From contig JAIWND010000007.1 of assembly GCA_025330725.1 (NCBI GenBank), positions 310,001 to 374,000 of the forward strand: 64,000 nt of DNA. Reading direction: 5' to 3'. Below the pieces are notes generated by a model that was not told where the DNA came from, searched no databases, and saw only the letters and a program-made list of their open reading frames with translations. The position numbers were made by a program, and so were the translations under genes. The DNA is from Chlamydoabsidia padenii. Taxonomy: Eukaryota; Mucoromycota; Mucoromycetes; Mucorales; Cunninghamellaceae. Shown here piece after piece: positions 24,002-37,924 of this stretch; the first letter of the stretch is position 1; every line of letters starts with the position of its first letter.

Positions 24002-27000
24002 ATGAGCCGGTCTTCAAGAAACTCTGAAAAAAGATCTTCTCGTAATGACTTTTACCGTGGCGATGATAAAACTGAACGGCGGGCACTCTTCAACCCTCAA
24101 TCTGACCATCCTATCAGCTTCAACAAACCATTGGACAACAGCACCAACATTGGAGGTGGCATCAAGACTCAACAAAGAAGACAACGCCAAGGAATAGATA
24201 GGTCTTTTAACTCTGGTACTAGCAGCTCTTCTTCTCCAGGTGTTTTGGAAACTTCCTCGGTGTACGATAGGCCAACAAAATCGTCCTCCTCATCACCAGC
24301 TCCGACAAGACCTTCACGTGGTGTACTTTGGGATCCAAACAATATCAACAGCAATAATAGGAAACCCACTTCTCCTACGGTACAACGTGCTCAGCTTCAA
24401 CAAAAAGAACGGCAACCTCGACTTCTGTCTGAACCAACAACAACAACAACAACAATTGTCAAGGAAGACGATACCACGACTTGTTCCACTGACAAGGCCA
24501 AACCAACACCCAAGACCAAAGAAACTGCTCCTGGTGATGCTGCCGAGATGGATGAACACCGGTCTCGACTCAAAATGCTACTCAACAGGATACAAAAGTT
24601 GGAAACCAAGGTGACTCAACTATCGGAAAAAACTCTCTGGCATCCTTACTTTCTCGGTATTCGACAAGAAAATGGTGGCAAGGATGATGGTGATCACGAT
24701 ACTAGGAATTATTGTAACGATGACGATGATACTTTGGTCTTCAACCGTGGTCTTCCTGATCATTCTAGGCGGACTTTGGCTGCCAATGATACAACAAAAT
24801 CTTCTCTTCATCATCCTTGGTTGCGAATGACGGTGGACGATGACGATGAACTGTGGGAATCAACGGATCATGTTTGGAAAGACAAGATGGCTCTTCATCT
24901 ACAACTGGCAAATGCGTACCTAGATGTGATCCGATTTGATTACGGTTTTGCTGAAAAGAAGAACTTGTTCAGCCTTTGTTGGAAAAGGGCGATTTACTCT
25001 CTGGTGGAACAATTTCGACAAGCTTTTCGGCGACAACAAATGCTCACTGTGGTGGTTAATGCAATGGTGGCAACGGCGGCGGCGGCTGATTCCTCAACAA
25101 CAACAGCAACACCAAGCAATCAGCAGCATAGGATCAACAGCGATGACGACTCTTCTTCTCTTGATGGATTGGATGATGATGATAATGATGATAATGGCGA
25201 CTTTATACCTGTGATGACTGAAAACGGTATGACTATGGTACAGTTATCTGATGATGATGATAATGATGACGGTGGAGACGATGTGGTGGACAAGAAAATG
25301 CTACAAAGGATTTTGAATCGACACTTGCAAATGCTTAGGACTTGGATGGATACCTTTTTGTTAGTTGCGGATGATTTCTATCAACAAGCTATGGTAGTAC
25401 TCTGGGATTTGGATAAATCATTACTCTCTTTGACGTCGGATGGTCATGATCTCACTTTGGCAACGTCGTATTTGGAAACCAGTCTACTTTATTGGCGGCG
25501 TACAAAAAGATGGAAATGGTATCAATGCATTCCTTATCGTGGTGATTTGGCTCGGTATCGGTTTATCTATGGTCAAAAGAAGAAGGATTATGAATTGGCT
25601 TGGCGTTGGTATACTCTTGGTGTTTGGCTCATTCCTGCTACCGGTCGATTCTACTTTCATCAGTCTTTACTTTTGAACTCACCTCACTACTCAACTCTAT
25701 ATGAACTCCATAAACTTTACTTTGGTGTGCGAAGTCTCATGGTGCGTCGTAATGGATTTGTCAATGCTCGGGAAGGACTGGTCACTCTCTTTGAAAACAA
25801 TCGACAGTGGCAAGCAGCTCTGGCAAAGAAGACGAAGACAAAGACAAAGTCGAAGAAAAACGATGGCTCAAGAAAACAACAAGGGCAACGACGGCGCTTG
25901 GAGGATAGTATCGAATGTGCTGTGGTGGAACCTGACAAGATGATTGCTGGGCTATTCATTCGATTACACGGTATGGTGTTTACTAAAATCGACTTGGACT
26001 TTTTTGCTCAGACCAAACGATGCTATTTTGAAACACTATTTGGACCTATATCACAATCACCATCGGTATCACCTGGATCGACGACTTTGACTTCATCATC
26101 AACTTTATCATGTCAGCAATTGTTTTGGCTTGAAACTATCCTATTAAACTTGTCGTCCTTATACTCTTACGATTATGTGTCCTCAAACTTGACCAAAGCG
26201 ATAACATTGAACAAGAAATGTTGGATACTACCTGGTGACGATCAGCAACAACAAGATTTGGCGGGGCTATTGGAGACCCTCAACGACAGCATCCTGTTTG
26301 GTCATTCTATCGACTTGGTGTGTCAATTGGTGGTCGAACTACTTTCTCGGTATATGAAGGATGATGATCACAGTACTGCCATTATTAGTACTTCTCCTTG
26401 TCTTCCTGCATTGCCACATGTATCCTTAACTGTTAAATCCAACGAGGTGCTCTTATTTGGAACAACAACTTGTCCTTCTGAAAATGGGGAATCTAACTTG
26501 AACAATGGCGACACTGACGAAGATCAAGGTGACTCTTATGTGGACAATCAACCTTGGTTGGTATATATCTATGTTCTTCTCCATTGGATGGTGGTGACAG
26601 GTGTTGGTGTCCGATCTCGACTTGGTGGGAAAAGTATATGGGAAATGATTATTGGTCAAGTGGCAAGTACCGAACAACAAAAGGCAAACGATATGGACAA
26701 GATCACACACACCTTTTGGTCGCTTATGATGGCATTCTTTACTCGGACCTTGAAGGATTTGCCTGAAACATCAAGGTACCAACTGATCGATCGACATTTA
26801 TTGGATAGTAATAACCCATGGGCAGGTGACGATGAAGATGAGCAACATCACGGGGATATCGGAACATGGGATACTTACTTGTTACAACTGATGGGCTCTT
26901 CTCCAGTGTTACCTGAAGATGAATGTTTGCGTGGGCTGGGCTGGTTAGATGATCTCTTTGTTACCAAGACGACTATTGACAACCATTCTATCTCTCCTGC

Positions 27001-28195
27001 TGGTGGTGGTGACTCGATGGCGGTGGACATACAAAGGCGTATCATGATTTTGGAATTCGGGTTTACACTTGTCAAGGTAAGTAAATCATGAAAATGACAT
27101 TGGAATGATCCCCTCACCTTTTTTTTTTTTTTTTTTTTTACTAATCGTCTTCTTTTTTTTTTAGCAAATGCATCAAGTGTTGGAATATGACCCCGTGCAA
27201 GAAACATTTATGGTTAAACCTAATCCTGAAGAATCAATGATGGATGAAACAGAGATGCTCCCTATTCTGACAGCATTGGACGATGCAGTACTCTTTGATA
27301 CTGCGATGCCCTTGGATGATAATGGTGATGGTTTCGACATTGATAACAGCAATAAACTAGATGGTGATAATCAAGTGGATGATCATCATAATGGCAACAA
27401 TGACGACAATGATGACAATGACGACGGCGATGACGATGATGATATGGTGGGACAACTAAAGAAACGAAGACAACACTTACAATCAATGCTGGCGACCATG
27501 ACTCGGGAAAAGAACTATGCGGATACTTATGGATACCAGGAACTCAACTACTCGAATCGGGGTAAGGAACGGGTAGCAAGGTTGAATCGAATTCGTGAAA
27601 AGGTGATCCCTGGACAAACGGTACTGGTGCTGGATACAAATTGCTTCATTGGTCATTTCAATGCTATTCGAAGATTGATACAAGGTGGTGCTTGGTCTAT
27701 TGTGATTCCGCTTGTTGGTAAGTAAAAGTCATAAGGAAAAGGGATCATGCACAGTATAACTTAATCCTCCTTTTTTTTATGCATATAATAACAGTGATTA
27801 CTGAATTGGATGGGCTTAAAGGAAATGCACCACCTTTAAGCACAGTCGCTGGTAATGCTTTGGAATTGATCGAAACGACCTTGGCGGCATCAAAACAACT
27901 TCGGCGTGATATGATCCGAATCCAAACTTCTCGCCATAACTTTATGCACGACATCTCGATCCGATCTGAACAACTCGACTATAGCGAAAACAATAGAAAT
28001 CTCGATGATCTGATTCTATCGACTTGCTTATGGTGGAAAAACAACAAGAAGGCTTTGTCGGATTCTTCACCTGTGGTACCGGTTTGTTTGGTGACGGCAG
28101 ATAGGAATCTCAGTGTCAAAGCAAGAGCACGAGATGTCCAAGTTATCCCTGTCTCTGGTCTAATGGAAATCAACCCTGGCTCTCGGCAACCTTGA
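24002..28195 (+). CDS. EST1/SMG6-like protein with C-terminal PIN endonuclease domain
   Basis: Predicted nonsense-mediated-decay endonuclease and/or telomerase-associated factor. Three exons (24002-27076, 27165-27717, 27795-28195) give 1342 residues in phase. The N-terminus is basic and Ser-rich. A 14-3-3-like/TPR EST1 region spans about 190-600, with WRRTKRWKWYQCIPYRGDLA and WRWYTLGVWLIPATGRFYFH. Acidic low-complexity inserts follow. The C-terminal PIN domain (about 1190-1340) keeps the acidic residues: LDTNCFIGH, ITELDGLKG, NLDDLIL and VTADRN. That pattern fits active SMG6 instead of the inactive SMG5 PIN. The start is chosen as the first ATG after an AT-rich leader. It is convergent with the cyclin gene. 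Confidence 0.9.
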
Positions 28196-28548
28196 TCCCC
28201 TCCTCTACATTTAGTTAGTCTATTCCCCTTAGTTTTAGTATAGTATTAAACAGATTGATTGATAAAAGGATTCATGCAAAACTACTACTCCATCATATAC
28301 TTCCCACAACATTTAATCACATGGACAATAAAATAGTAGTTTTAAAAAAGATCAATTTTATTGCAGAATGATAGTATTTATATGTGTGTGTATATATAGA
28401 TTAATGTATGTAAAGCGACTATGTAAATAAAAAACAAAGTGGGTGGATAAAGAGACTATGTATAAAAATAACCAGGTAAGTAACTATATATACTATTAAT
28501 AAAAAAAAGGATTGGGGACAATAAGCAATAACAACAAGAAGAAAAATA
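28196..28548. other. Convergent 3' region between SMG6-like and cyclin genes
   Basis: Only AT-rich 3'-UTR-like sequence with several AATAAA-type signals; no gene. Confidence 0.5.
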
Positions 28549-29259
28549 TTAGGATATTATTTTAACAATAGAAGAAGTATGATCCGAAGCCTGCGGAGGA
28601 GGAGTGGGTAAACGATGAGTGTGAAGAGGAGGATGTTGGGTATAAGAATCAGCCTGTTCCCGCTGATGATGCATCCACAGTTGATTTCCGTATTTTTGTA
28701 ATTCCTCCACCTGTATATTAAGCGTAAAGTCATTCATCCGTAAGAATTCCAATTCCAAACGATTCAATTCCTTGACAGGGATCCCACCGACCTTCAAAAA
28801 AAAAAAAAAGGAGGGAGGATTAGGTATCCATACACACTATATAATATAGATAGATAGATAGATAGATGTTTTTACCTTTGCATACCGGACGTTGGTGTAA
28901 AACACATCCGAGAAGAATTTGCTAGCAATCATCACGCCACAGATGATTAAGCGGTGAATATTATAAGAATCCAAGCGGAGATGAGTACCATTTCGGGCCA
29001 TGCGGTCAAAATAGACCAAGAGACTAAGGAAGCATTCATTCGTACAAGGACAATACTTGAGGATTCGGAGTAGGTAGGTTTCTATATCGATGGATGGAAT
29101 GGTGCGAGCATGGAAGCAGGTGGTTCGATGAGTCGATCGGAGAAGATCATTGGTGCTGGTAATCTTTTCTAATAAACCTTTTATTAGAAAGATGGTGTCT
29201 TTTATAGGATGGTGGACAAGATCAAAGACATGGTGGTTGGTGGTTAGTTTGGCTGGCAT
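28549..29259 (-). CDS. PHO80/PCL-type cyclin
   Basis: Regulatory partner of a Pho85-class cyclin-dependent kinase, with roles in phosphate sensing, glycogen metabolism or polarity. Two exons (29259-28876 and 28791-28549) give 208 residues. The cyclin box spans about residues 50-165: IPSIDIETYLLRILKYCPCT, FLSLLVYFDRM, LDSYNIHRLIICGVMIASKF and SDVFYTNVRYAKVGGI, then LNRLELEFLRMNDFTLNI. These are the signature blocks of the PHO80 family. The tail is Pro/His/Gln-rich. A motif copy lies 160 bp upstream. Confidence 0.88.
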
Positions 29260-29714
29260 GATTAAAAGAAAGAAGAAGAAAAGTTATAATAATAGGTTTT
29301 AGTTTATTAATGTAAGAGTATATATATAAAAAAAAAGGGAGTAAAGTAAAAAGGAAAGAAAGGGGGAAGTAAAAAAAGCAAATGACAAATTTAATCAAGC
29401 CAGTTCACCAGGCATATTTTCAAATCCCGCAATAATGTGATTTGATTTGTTTTGCCCTGAGCTAAAGATGAGGTATGATTGGGTAACATTTAAACAAAAG
29501 GGGTTTTATTGACCAATCAAATGACCAGTTAGTCAGGTTTTATCAGTAAAGTAAATGGTATTGTATATATAAAAGAGAAAGGAGAAGGAAAGAAGCATTA
29601 AGAAGGGGTGTTTGTGTGTGTGTGGGGAGGAAGGGAGGGAGGGGAATAATGATACTAACTACAGAGGGTGGGTGTGTGAATGATATATATGTATATTATA
29701 TAGGAGCTATATTT
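29260..29714. promoter_or_regulatory. Cyclin upstream region
   Basis: Holds an exact TTCAAATCCCG copy at 29419-29429, in the usual orientation for the cyclin gene, and 3'-flanking sequence of YHM2. No gene. Confidence 0.45.
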
Positions 29715-30772
29715 CTAATTGGTTTTGAATAAAGCCCGGAAATGATCACCTAGAGCAACCATGCAAAGAGTTTGCCACATCCCAAGACCAATACGGGGCA
29801 GAGCACCACGATAGAAACCCTTGACACCATTGTTTTGATAAATCCATTGAGCAGCCTTGATAATAGTCATCTTTTCCGGTCGACCTTGAGTTTTTACTTG
29901 ACTTTGCATTTCCACCCGAATCACTTCAATAGGTTGATTCCAACAAGACAGAGCACCACCCAAGATGGAAGCCATAGCCTTGTCGAGATTTGTCGCTCGT
30001 TTTGCCGCATCAGGTCCTTCACCATATCGTGCCTTGATAATGGATTCTTGTGCAAATCGAGTGATACCGAATCTTGATGCCCAGTTGGTACATTGGCGGA
30101 CAGCCACAGCATGGATCCCCTTGTTAATTCCCGCAATGCCTTCCCGTTTAAAGATATCCGCGGCGATCTTGAATGTGGATTCCTTCACTGCTGATTTATG
30201 TCGTGTTACTTCCACCGTTTTCATAAATGTACAAAAGCCCATGGTTGTATATGCTTGTGCTAGACCACCTCCCATACCACCAGCAATACCAGCCTATATT
30301 GAATGAATTCAAAAGAGAAGAATTAGTAAATTGTTTGGTTTGAATTGAGGGTTATTACTTACCAAGAAGGGTGAGGCACCAGCTACACGAGCACGATATT
30401 CAACTTCGGAAGCTGTAAAGAGTAAGACGGCACCTTTTGTAGACGCTTCAATCCATGCCCAAGGAATCAGACCTTGATAGAAACCAAGGATACCACCACG
30501 ACTATAGATGCTTTTCAATGCTTGAGCCATGCTTTGTCCACGGTTAGCTGCTAATTGTGTCTTGATTACTTCAAAGGGTTGACCCAAACTAGATACTTCA
30601 AAGAGATTTAAACCTATAGATAAAAGTAAAAAGAAGAAAAGGAGTTAAAAGTTGTATTCTCGTGATGGGGAATGTGGGAATACTTACTGGCACCAAGAAG
30701 AAGGTTAGCATAAGAGATGGGTTTCTTTTGGAGAGGAGCATTAGGGTCAGTGTTAATAGCAATAGGTGCCAT
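29715..30772 (-). CDS. YHM2: Mitochondrial citrate/oxoglutarate carrier YHM2
   Basis: Inner-membrane carrier exchanging citrate for 2-oxoglutarate; in yeast it is proposed to supply cytosolic NADPH. Exons 30772-30688, 30613-30363 and 30293-29715 give about 304 residues in phase. It is a mitochondrial-carrier protein with six TM helices but with divergent PX[DE]XX[KR] signatures, as known for YHM2: [12 protein letters not shown], a degenerate middle repeat (FMKTVEVTR) and [31 protein letters not shown] near the end is also typical. The upstream region has the variant GGCGGGATTTTATAA near 30895. Confidence 0.88.
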
Positions 30773-30795
30773 GATGTTATGTATAAGTTATAAAA

Positions 30796-30837
<42 letters not shown>

Positions 30838-31208
30838 GGGTGGAAGTTGGATGAAAAGAGTAGTAAAGAAATAAAAAAATAAAAAAAAAAGAAAGGGGCG
30901 GGATTTTATAAGCAAAAGGCCAAAATCAGTTTTTGGGGGAAATGACAGGCCCAACAACATCTGTGTATAATGCCGCCAAGGGGTGGGTATAATAATAAAA
31001 AAAAAAGTCTTAAACCATGATAAAAGGGTGGTAGAAGAGTCTTCCGAGGGTTTGTTCCATAAAGGGTAATCGTGCCATGTATTTAAACGCCGTACCATGC
31101 TATTCCATCCTGTCAGCCGAGATTTTTATTATATCCTCCCCCCCCCAAAGATTTACACACTTTATTTTAATTGATTGATTCTAAACCAAGTGACTAATAT
31201 CTAAAACC
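30773..31208. promoter_or_regulatory. YHM2 upstream region
   Basis: Contains a (GA)n microsatellite at about 30805-30834 close to the YHM2 ATG, and the motif variant GCGGGATTTTATAA near 30897, which on the YHM2 coding strand reads TTATAAAATCCCGC, a possible TATA box overlapping the motif. No gene. Confidence 0.4.
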
Positions 31209-31999
31209 CTACAATTGATAAGCCGGTGGAATCCAAAAGTCTTGATGTTGTTTCTTGTTGTTGGATGACGATCGCCGTGGTTGGTGTATATAGTAATGAT
31301 GATGGTGATGATGATGATGGTATTGAGTCGCCCGATCTGATAAAGATTCCTCCAGTTGACCTAATTTGGCCCGTGTCGTTTCCAGTAGATTCATCAATTC
31401 TTCTTCACGTCGTCTATAGGCATCTAGTCGTTGTCGCCAGGCTGATTGTTCTTGATCGTATTGTTTCCATAGTCGATCCAGTTCTGACCGAGGATTGGTG
31501 GGGGAGGAGGAGGATTTTGGTCTTCCTTTTCTTCGATCGCCACCTTGAATTACCATCGGAGCTTGATGATGTTCTTCATTGTACGACCTCTCTATTTTGG
31601 TTACGTATAAAGAAAGTCAGTTCCACCCTTTTTTAACTTTTTTTTTTTTTTTTATTGTGAGTTACCTGAAGGGAAGGTTTTAAGCGGAGGTAAATCAAGT
31701 AAAGTTTTATCTGTTGCTGTGCTGGGTATTGGTGTCAAGGGTGACATGGAATCATCAAGTCTGGTTGTTGTTGTTGTTGTTGTTGTTGTTGTTGCTGGCT
31801 TCATTGTATTAGATGCTTCAAGGGCAAGGCGTGGATGTCCTGTTAGATTGATTAGTTCGGTAGGTGAGCTAATCCGTAAGTCGAGAGGTAAAAGAGGTCT
31901 AGACAATATATCACATTGATCGACGCCATGGTGAGAGTATGCAGAATGGCGTCTTTTTCGTTGCTTCTTTGTTGGGAATCGTATAGATGGAAGAGGCAT
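31209..31999 (-). CDS. Coiled-coil protein with poly-Thr and poly-His runs, function unknown
   Basis: Two exons (31999-31666, 31591-31209) give 238 residues in phase. The first half is Ser/Pro-rich with a run of ten Thr. The second half has a charged helical stretch predicted to form a coiled coil (SELDRLWKQYDQEQSAWRQR and RREEELMNLLETTRAKLGQL), then a run of eight His and a basic C-terminus. I do not recognise the family. The low-complexity runs come from GTT/ATG-type trinucleotide repeats. An exact motif copy lies 99 bp upstream of the ATG, which supports it as a real gene. Confidence 0.7.
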
Positions 32000-32097
32000 G
32001 AGTTTGAGTGATTAAAGAGAGAGAGAGAGAGAGAGAGAAATGGGTGAGAATGATAAAATGCAAATGGACCAGGTGACTCCAACGAATGACAATACTT

Positions 32098-32108
32098 TTC
32101 AAATCCCG
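32098..32108 (+). promoter_or_regulatory. TTCAAATCCCG motif upstream of the coiled-coil gene
   Basis: Exact copy 99 bp from the predicted ATG in the usual orientation, followed 11 bp later by a partial second copy (GGGATTTTCCC). Confidence 0.5.
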
Positions 32109-32431
32109 ATGGCGCTGGGATTTTCCCCTGCTCAGGGTCCCAAAACTCAGGAACAAATGTCAAAAATTGATCAATGTGGGGTAGAATAGAAAAAGAAGAA
32201 AGGTTAGATTGACAAAATGCGTTTGATCATGTTAGCACATTTATTAGTTTTTAGTTGGTGTAAAAGTAAACAAGAAGAAATAAGGAGAAGAAGGGAGGAA
32301 ACGGGAAATAGAAAAAGGAGAGAGAGCGTATAATCGGTCATCACCCAAGTCAATCCATAGTACGCACACAATCAATTTGTATAAATTAGTATTAATATGT
32401 ATATACTCAAGACATAAGGAGATTCTTCAGA

Positions 32432-33369
32432 CTACTGCATAAATGAAAGGTCATCGAATTTTGATCCGCCTACTTGGATAATGGGCAAAGAATCGATCGA
32501 GTAGATAGGATATTTCACATCAGACGGGTACTCTTGAGAATAACCAACATCAGTAGAGAAATGACTATATCTTATATCACTCTTTCTTTTGCCATCTGAC
32601 AAGGACGGGGGAGGCGGGGGTAAGGATGAGTAAGAAGGAGCAGCTGATAATTGCTTTTCCAAAAGATACCCGCCATTTTCATTGCCAAGATAGGGATTAC
32701 TTTCCAATATAAATGTGGGTGTCACTGTAAGACGAGACATGCCAATAGAAGCAATAATTAACAAGAGAATCCATCCTGCAATGGCGCCGAGTCCTACGAT
32801 CATGCAAACAAAGAGAATATTTAAACCCCGGTTTTCTTTTTTCTTTTTTTCTGATTCTGTACCTATCATGATGGCTATATTCAATATTTTACAAGCAGAG
32901 GTATCATTGAAGATATCTAGTCGACAATTGGATGAAACTACAAAGTTGAAAAGAGAAAAGATTAGTCTCCTATTTTTTTTTTTTTTTGTTGGTCCATTAT
33001 CATCAGTTTACCATGAAAATGCGTCAAGATAATGGACGAGGCGGCAGTCCAAAAGATCACCATTACAACCCCGACGACTAATTCGGTGATCCAAACCAAC
33101 TTTGTCGATGCAAATGGTTGGGATCGATAATAAACAGTGAGGTGAAGGCATAAAAGTAAAGTGGCCGTTAGAAAGGAGAGCACACCGACGACAATCAATA
33201 CAATGTCTTGCGGTCCAGAGTGAGATGAAATCAACTTGTTTTGTAACTGTGGATACTCTTTGGATACCCTCAAAGCAACCACATTCAGTATCACAATAGT
33301 GAGACTGATCCATTGCAATGTTACCAAAAGACAGGCATGCATGATCCCATCTTGCTTCTTCTTATCCAT
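32432..33369 (-). CDS. Four-TM membrane protein (MARVEL/tetraspan-like), function unknown
   Basis: Two exons (33369-33012 and 32937-32432) give 287 residues in phase. Hydrophobic helices lie at about 12-33, 54-80, 91-115 and 160-190, with short loops. The extracytosolic loop between helices 3 and 4 holds two Cys (SSNCRL and SACK) that could pair. The C-terminal 90 residues are polar, Ser/Pro/Tyr-rich and probably cytosolic, with a PPPPP run. The topology fits fungal MARVEL-like or SUR7/claudin-like proteins of the cell cortex, but no diagnostic motif is seen. It is divergent from the nucleotidase gene, with 264 bp between starts. Confidence 0.75.
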
Positions 33370-33633
33370 CGTTTGTGAAGACTTTAGAGAAAAGGGAAAA
33401 ACGGAAAAGAGAGAAAGAGAGAGAATGGGGGATTCGATGGGACATTAAAAAAGAGGGAAACTGTTCAACAAAAAAAAAAAGGAGGGTATGCTAAACTTAA
33501 AAAAAGAGCTAGCGGTCTTTGTTGCATGAACCGAGACTCGGTGTCAGGATTTGAATTCCGACATTTTATTTAAAAAGTGGCGCTCTCATTGAAATCCACC
33601 GACTTTTCTCTCTCTTTTTTTACTTTATTTAAT

Positions 33634-36016
33634 ATGACTGTGGCAACTAGTTCAACATTGGATATCATACACTTTAACGATGTTTACCATGTCTCTCCTT
33701 CCAAAGACGAACCTGTAGGTGGGGCATCACGATTCCGTACTGCCCTTCAAGAAACAAGATCCAAGCTAGGACATGATCCTCTGGTCCTTTTTGCTGGTGA
33801 TGCCTTTAATCCTTGTTTGGAAGGCTCTATCACTAGAGGAACACACATGTAAGTTGTTTTTATCATTAGAAACAAAACATATTGACTTTTTTTTTTAAAA
33901 TATATCAATATAGGACTCAAGTGTTGAATGAACTTGACATTAACGTAGCCTGTGTTGGGAATCATGACTTTGACTTTGGCGTGCCGCAATTGCGAAAACT
34001 GATCAACAACTGCAACTTTCCTTGGCTCTTCTCTAATGTATTGTATGCCGATGGATCTAGTCCGGAACCTTTGAAACGATGGCATATAATCGACGATGCT
34101 CCCTCTGGTCTGGTTATTGGTGTGATTGGGCTTGTTGAAGAGTAAGTCTGGAATGAAGCAGTAATGGATAAGGTACTAACCTAACCTCATTGTATATATC
34201 TAGAGAATGGATCCAAACTATACCTTCGTAAGTTTTACTGTTCTTTAGAAATGCATTGTCACTCACTAATTCTTCCTTTTTTTTTTTTTTTTTTCTTTCT
34301 GATTAACAATAGATTTCCTTCTGATCTACTCTATCATGATTTTATCAAGGTCGCTGATGAACTCAGTGCAATGTTACGTGATCCTCATGGTCCTTACAAG
34401 GTAGATTTGGTGATTGCTTTGACACACATGCGTGTCCCTAATGATGTGAAACTGGCAACGTCTTGTTTTGACTCTGTGGACCTCATCCTTGGCGGGTAAT
34501 GAATATTACTGCGGAAACTCACTCACATTGACTCAACTTTTTAATTTCATCCTATATTGTAGGCACGACCATTTTTACTATGTCACCAAATCGATCGACA
34601 TTGTCGGGGAAAACTGGTCAAGGCAAGATAATTTAAAAGATGTTGGGTTTGATCCGGAAAGGGACTTGGATGGCACTTTACCTATACGTATTGTAAAGAG
34701 TGGGACTGACTTTAGAGAATTTGGACTCCTGCATTTAACCATTGACACAGATCACCAAGGAAAAAAATTTATCCAGCACATGACAGGTAAATATAAAAAA
34801 AAATAAAAAAGTAGGAAATGAATCAAAATGAATCGACTGACTCTCCATTATTATGACAGCTGAACACAAACTGGTGACCTCCTCTATAATTCCTGACCCC
34901 CAAATGGAAACCATTGTGGCAAAAGTGGCTCAACTGGTCTCGTCTAAAACACAGCGTGCAATTGGATACACCACTGTCCCATTGGAAGGACGAAGTATGA
35001 AAGTGCGAACACAAGAAACCAACTTTGGCAATCTGACGGCGGATCTGTTACTAGCCTCCTACTCGACATTAAACCCTCCGGCGGAAATTGCGCTTTGCAC
35101 TGGTGGTACTATACGAAACGATAGCGTGATGGAGGTGGGACAATTGACTCTGGGTGATGTGATGCTGGCTTTCCCGTTCCAGGACCCTGTGGTGGTGGTG
35201 CGACTGACAGGACAAGAAATTTGGGATGCTATTGAAAATGGTGTGTCTTCGTATCCTAAGCAAGAAGGTCGATTCCCTCAAGTATCTGGTATTCGTGTCG
35301 AATGGTCTTCTCAGCAACCACCTGGTCATCGTGTGAAGAGTATAATGTGTGTCAAATCAACCATGCATCGACCCCATTCCATTTTACCCGACCAAGACGA
35401 ACTTTTGGCACGATACCGACCAGAGAACATGATACCCCTGGATATGGCAAAAGAATACGTGGTGGTGACTCGAAACTATATGGTGAAAGGGTATGATGGC
35501 TACAGCTCTCTCAAAGTTACTCCTGATAAATACGTGGTGGATTATGCGAATGGGGTCTTTATCTCTACCATCTTTCGAAAATTCTTCCTGGGTCTCAAAT
35601 ACATCAACGCGTTTAGGGAACACTTTGTCAACCAGCATCAAATCACGGACAATCACAAAGTATCGGCGGCAAGAAAGGAACATGTTGATCTCTTGGTGGC
35701 CTCGATTGCGCGGCATTGGCGGAAGGAAGCAATCAAGATCCAGGCGCATAATCATCCATTGGACAACCGTATGTGCGACTGTCCCAGCTCAAGCGATTGT
35801 CAAAAGTATCTCTCTCATCAAGTTGAAATTCGTGCGAAATGGCATTGCTTAAATGATACCATCATGGACGCTTTGGATGGGGCCCAACTTGGTCATCCAG
35901 CTTGTATTCCGTCTGAAGAGGAAGAAGACCAACACCAATGCTTGCACGATTCTTGGATCAAACGGTGGGCAAGTATTTGTCCAATTGTACAGGGGCGATT
36001 GATTCAACTAGATTAG
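33634..36016 (+). CDS. 5'-nucleotidase/UshA-family metallophosphoesterase
   Basis: Two-metal phosphoesterase that hydrolyses nucleotides or related phosphate esters. Six exons: 33634-33848, 33914-34141, 34204-34227, 34313-34495, 34563-34786 and 34860-36016. The metal-binding blocks are all present: FNDVYH, FAGDAF, GNHDFDFG, ALTHMR and GGHDHF. The C-terminal substrate-binding domain shows RTQETNFGNLTADLLL, ALCTGGTIRND and LAFPFQDPVVVVRLTG, typical of the family. No signal peptide is seen, so a cytosolic enzyme is likely. Exon 3 is only 24 nt. The C-terminal 150 residues (CDCPSSSDCQ and others) extend beyond the usual domain end. The motif variant GTCAGGATTTGAATT lies 85 bp upstream. Confidence 0.9.
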
Positions 36017-36110
36017 ACATATAGATTATTATCATTATTTTTACATCAATCAATATATACACTTTAATTAACATGATAAAGACATTCTTTAATTACCTTA
36101 TTTGTCATGG

Positions 36111-36121
36111 CGGGATTTGAA
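36111..36121 (-). promoter_or_regulatory. CGGGATTTGAA motif upstream of the small gene at 36.2 kb
   Basis: Exact copy, reading CGGGATTTGAA on the coding strand, about 94 bp upstream of the ATG at 36205. Confidence 0.5.
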
Positions 36122-36204
36122 ATAGTGTCGATACATCGTTCAATTTTTTTGGGGCATTGTTTCCTTCCTTCTTTTTTTCTTTTCCCAACCCAAATCAATC
36201 TATT

Positions 36205-36711
36205 ATGACTGACGTCAATCTTCATACCCTTGGAGAAGAATACCAACAACTACGACACATTGCAACAGACAAAGGATCCGATGAACAGCAATTAGAACGA
36301 AAGTACAATGTGATGAATGTAAGTAGGGATTGATAAAATGGAATAACCTCACTGAACTCGCTTGTATATCTTTTTTGCTAGACTATAGTAGAACAATTGG
36401 GTTTACCTGGTACACCAGCGGCAGATATACTATCCACCTTGGGCAAACCTGACGAATTAGTCCCTCTTCTTCAAAACGATGCCACTTCCTTAATGATGCC
36501 TGGTAAGTACAAAGAAAGAGGTATTACTATCCTATTCAACTCGCCTTTATTTTTTGTAGGTCCTGTGATGGAAGGACAATCAAGTACTGCTCGCCCACCT
36601 TACTACTTTGTCTATTACTGCCGGGGAAAACAAGACTCCTTCTACTTCAAGATCGATTCTGTAAAGGAAACGGTGATCACGTCTGACTGGCGGCGTGAAG
36701 AAACATCTTGA
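36205..36711 (+). CDS. Small conserved-looking protein, unknown function
   Basis: Three exons (36205-36318, 36382-36502, 36560-36711) give 128 residues in phase. The sequence begins MTDVNLHTLGEEYQQLRHIA and ends with a beta-rich stretch (PPYYFVYYCRGKQDSFYFKI). There is no signal peptide or TM segment. The clean splicing and an exact promoter motif 94 bp upstream argue that it is real. I do not recognise the family. Confidence 0.7.
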
Positions 36712-37111
36712 TGGATTCTTATTATTTTAGTCATTTATATATATACATCTATGTCTTTATAGAATGGAAATAAAACATGATCTATTTATCTTGACGTTAT
36801 AGGTGGGTGGGCTTACGTGGATGGGGGGGGATTGAAAGGGTCGGTCATGCAACTAAACAGACCGTGTAGTTGGACTCAATTGAGTCGGCGATTAAATATA
36901 TTGGGTGGATTGATATGTTTTTTTTATTTTTCTCGGCTGTTGTCCTTCCTTCTCTTTCACGTTTTTTTTTTAATAAACATCCATCACTTTACTTTTTTAC
37001 CTTTCTTTTTTTTTGACAACGTTTAACTCGTCAACTTTGGTTAAATACGACTCTTTTGGTGGTTACAGCATTTACGGTACTCTTCATACTTCTTGTCTTT
37101 ATCAAAAATAG

Positions 37112-37924
<813 letters not shown>

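Noticed and set aside
24314..24559. Minus-strand open frames inside the SMG6-like gene
   Set aside because: They are shadows of low-complexity codons (poly-Thr, Ser) in the real exon.
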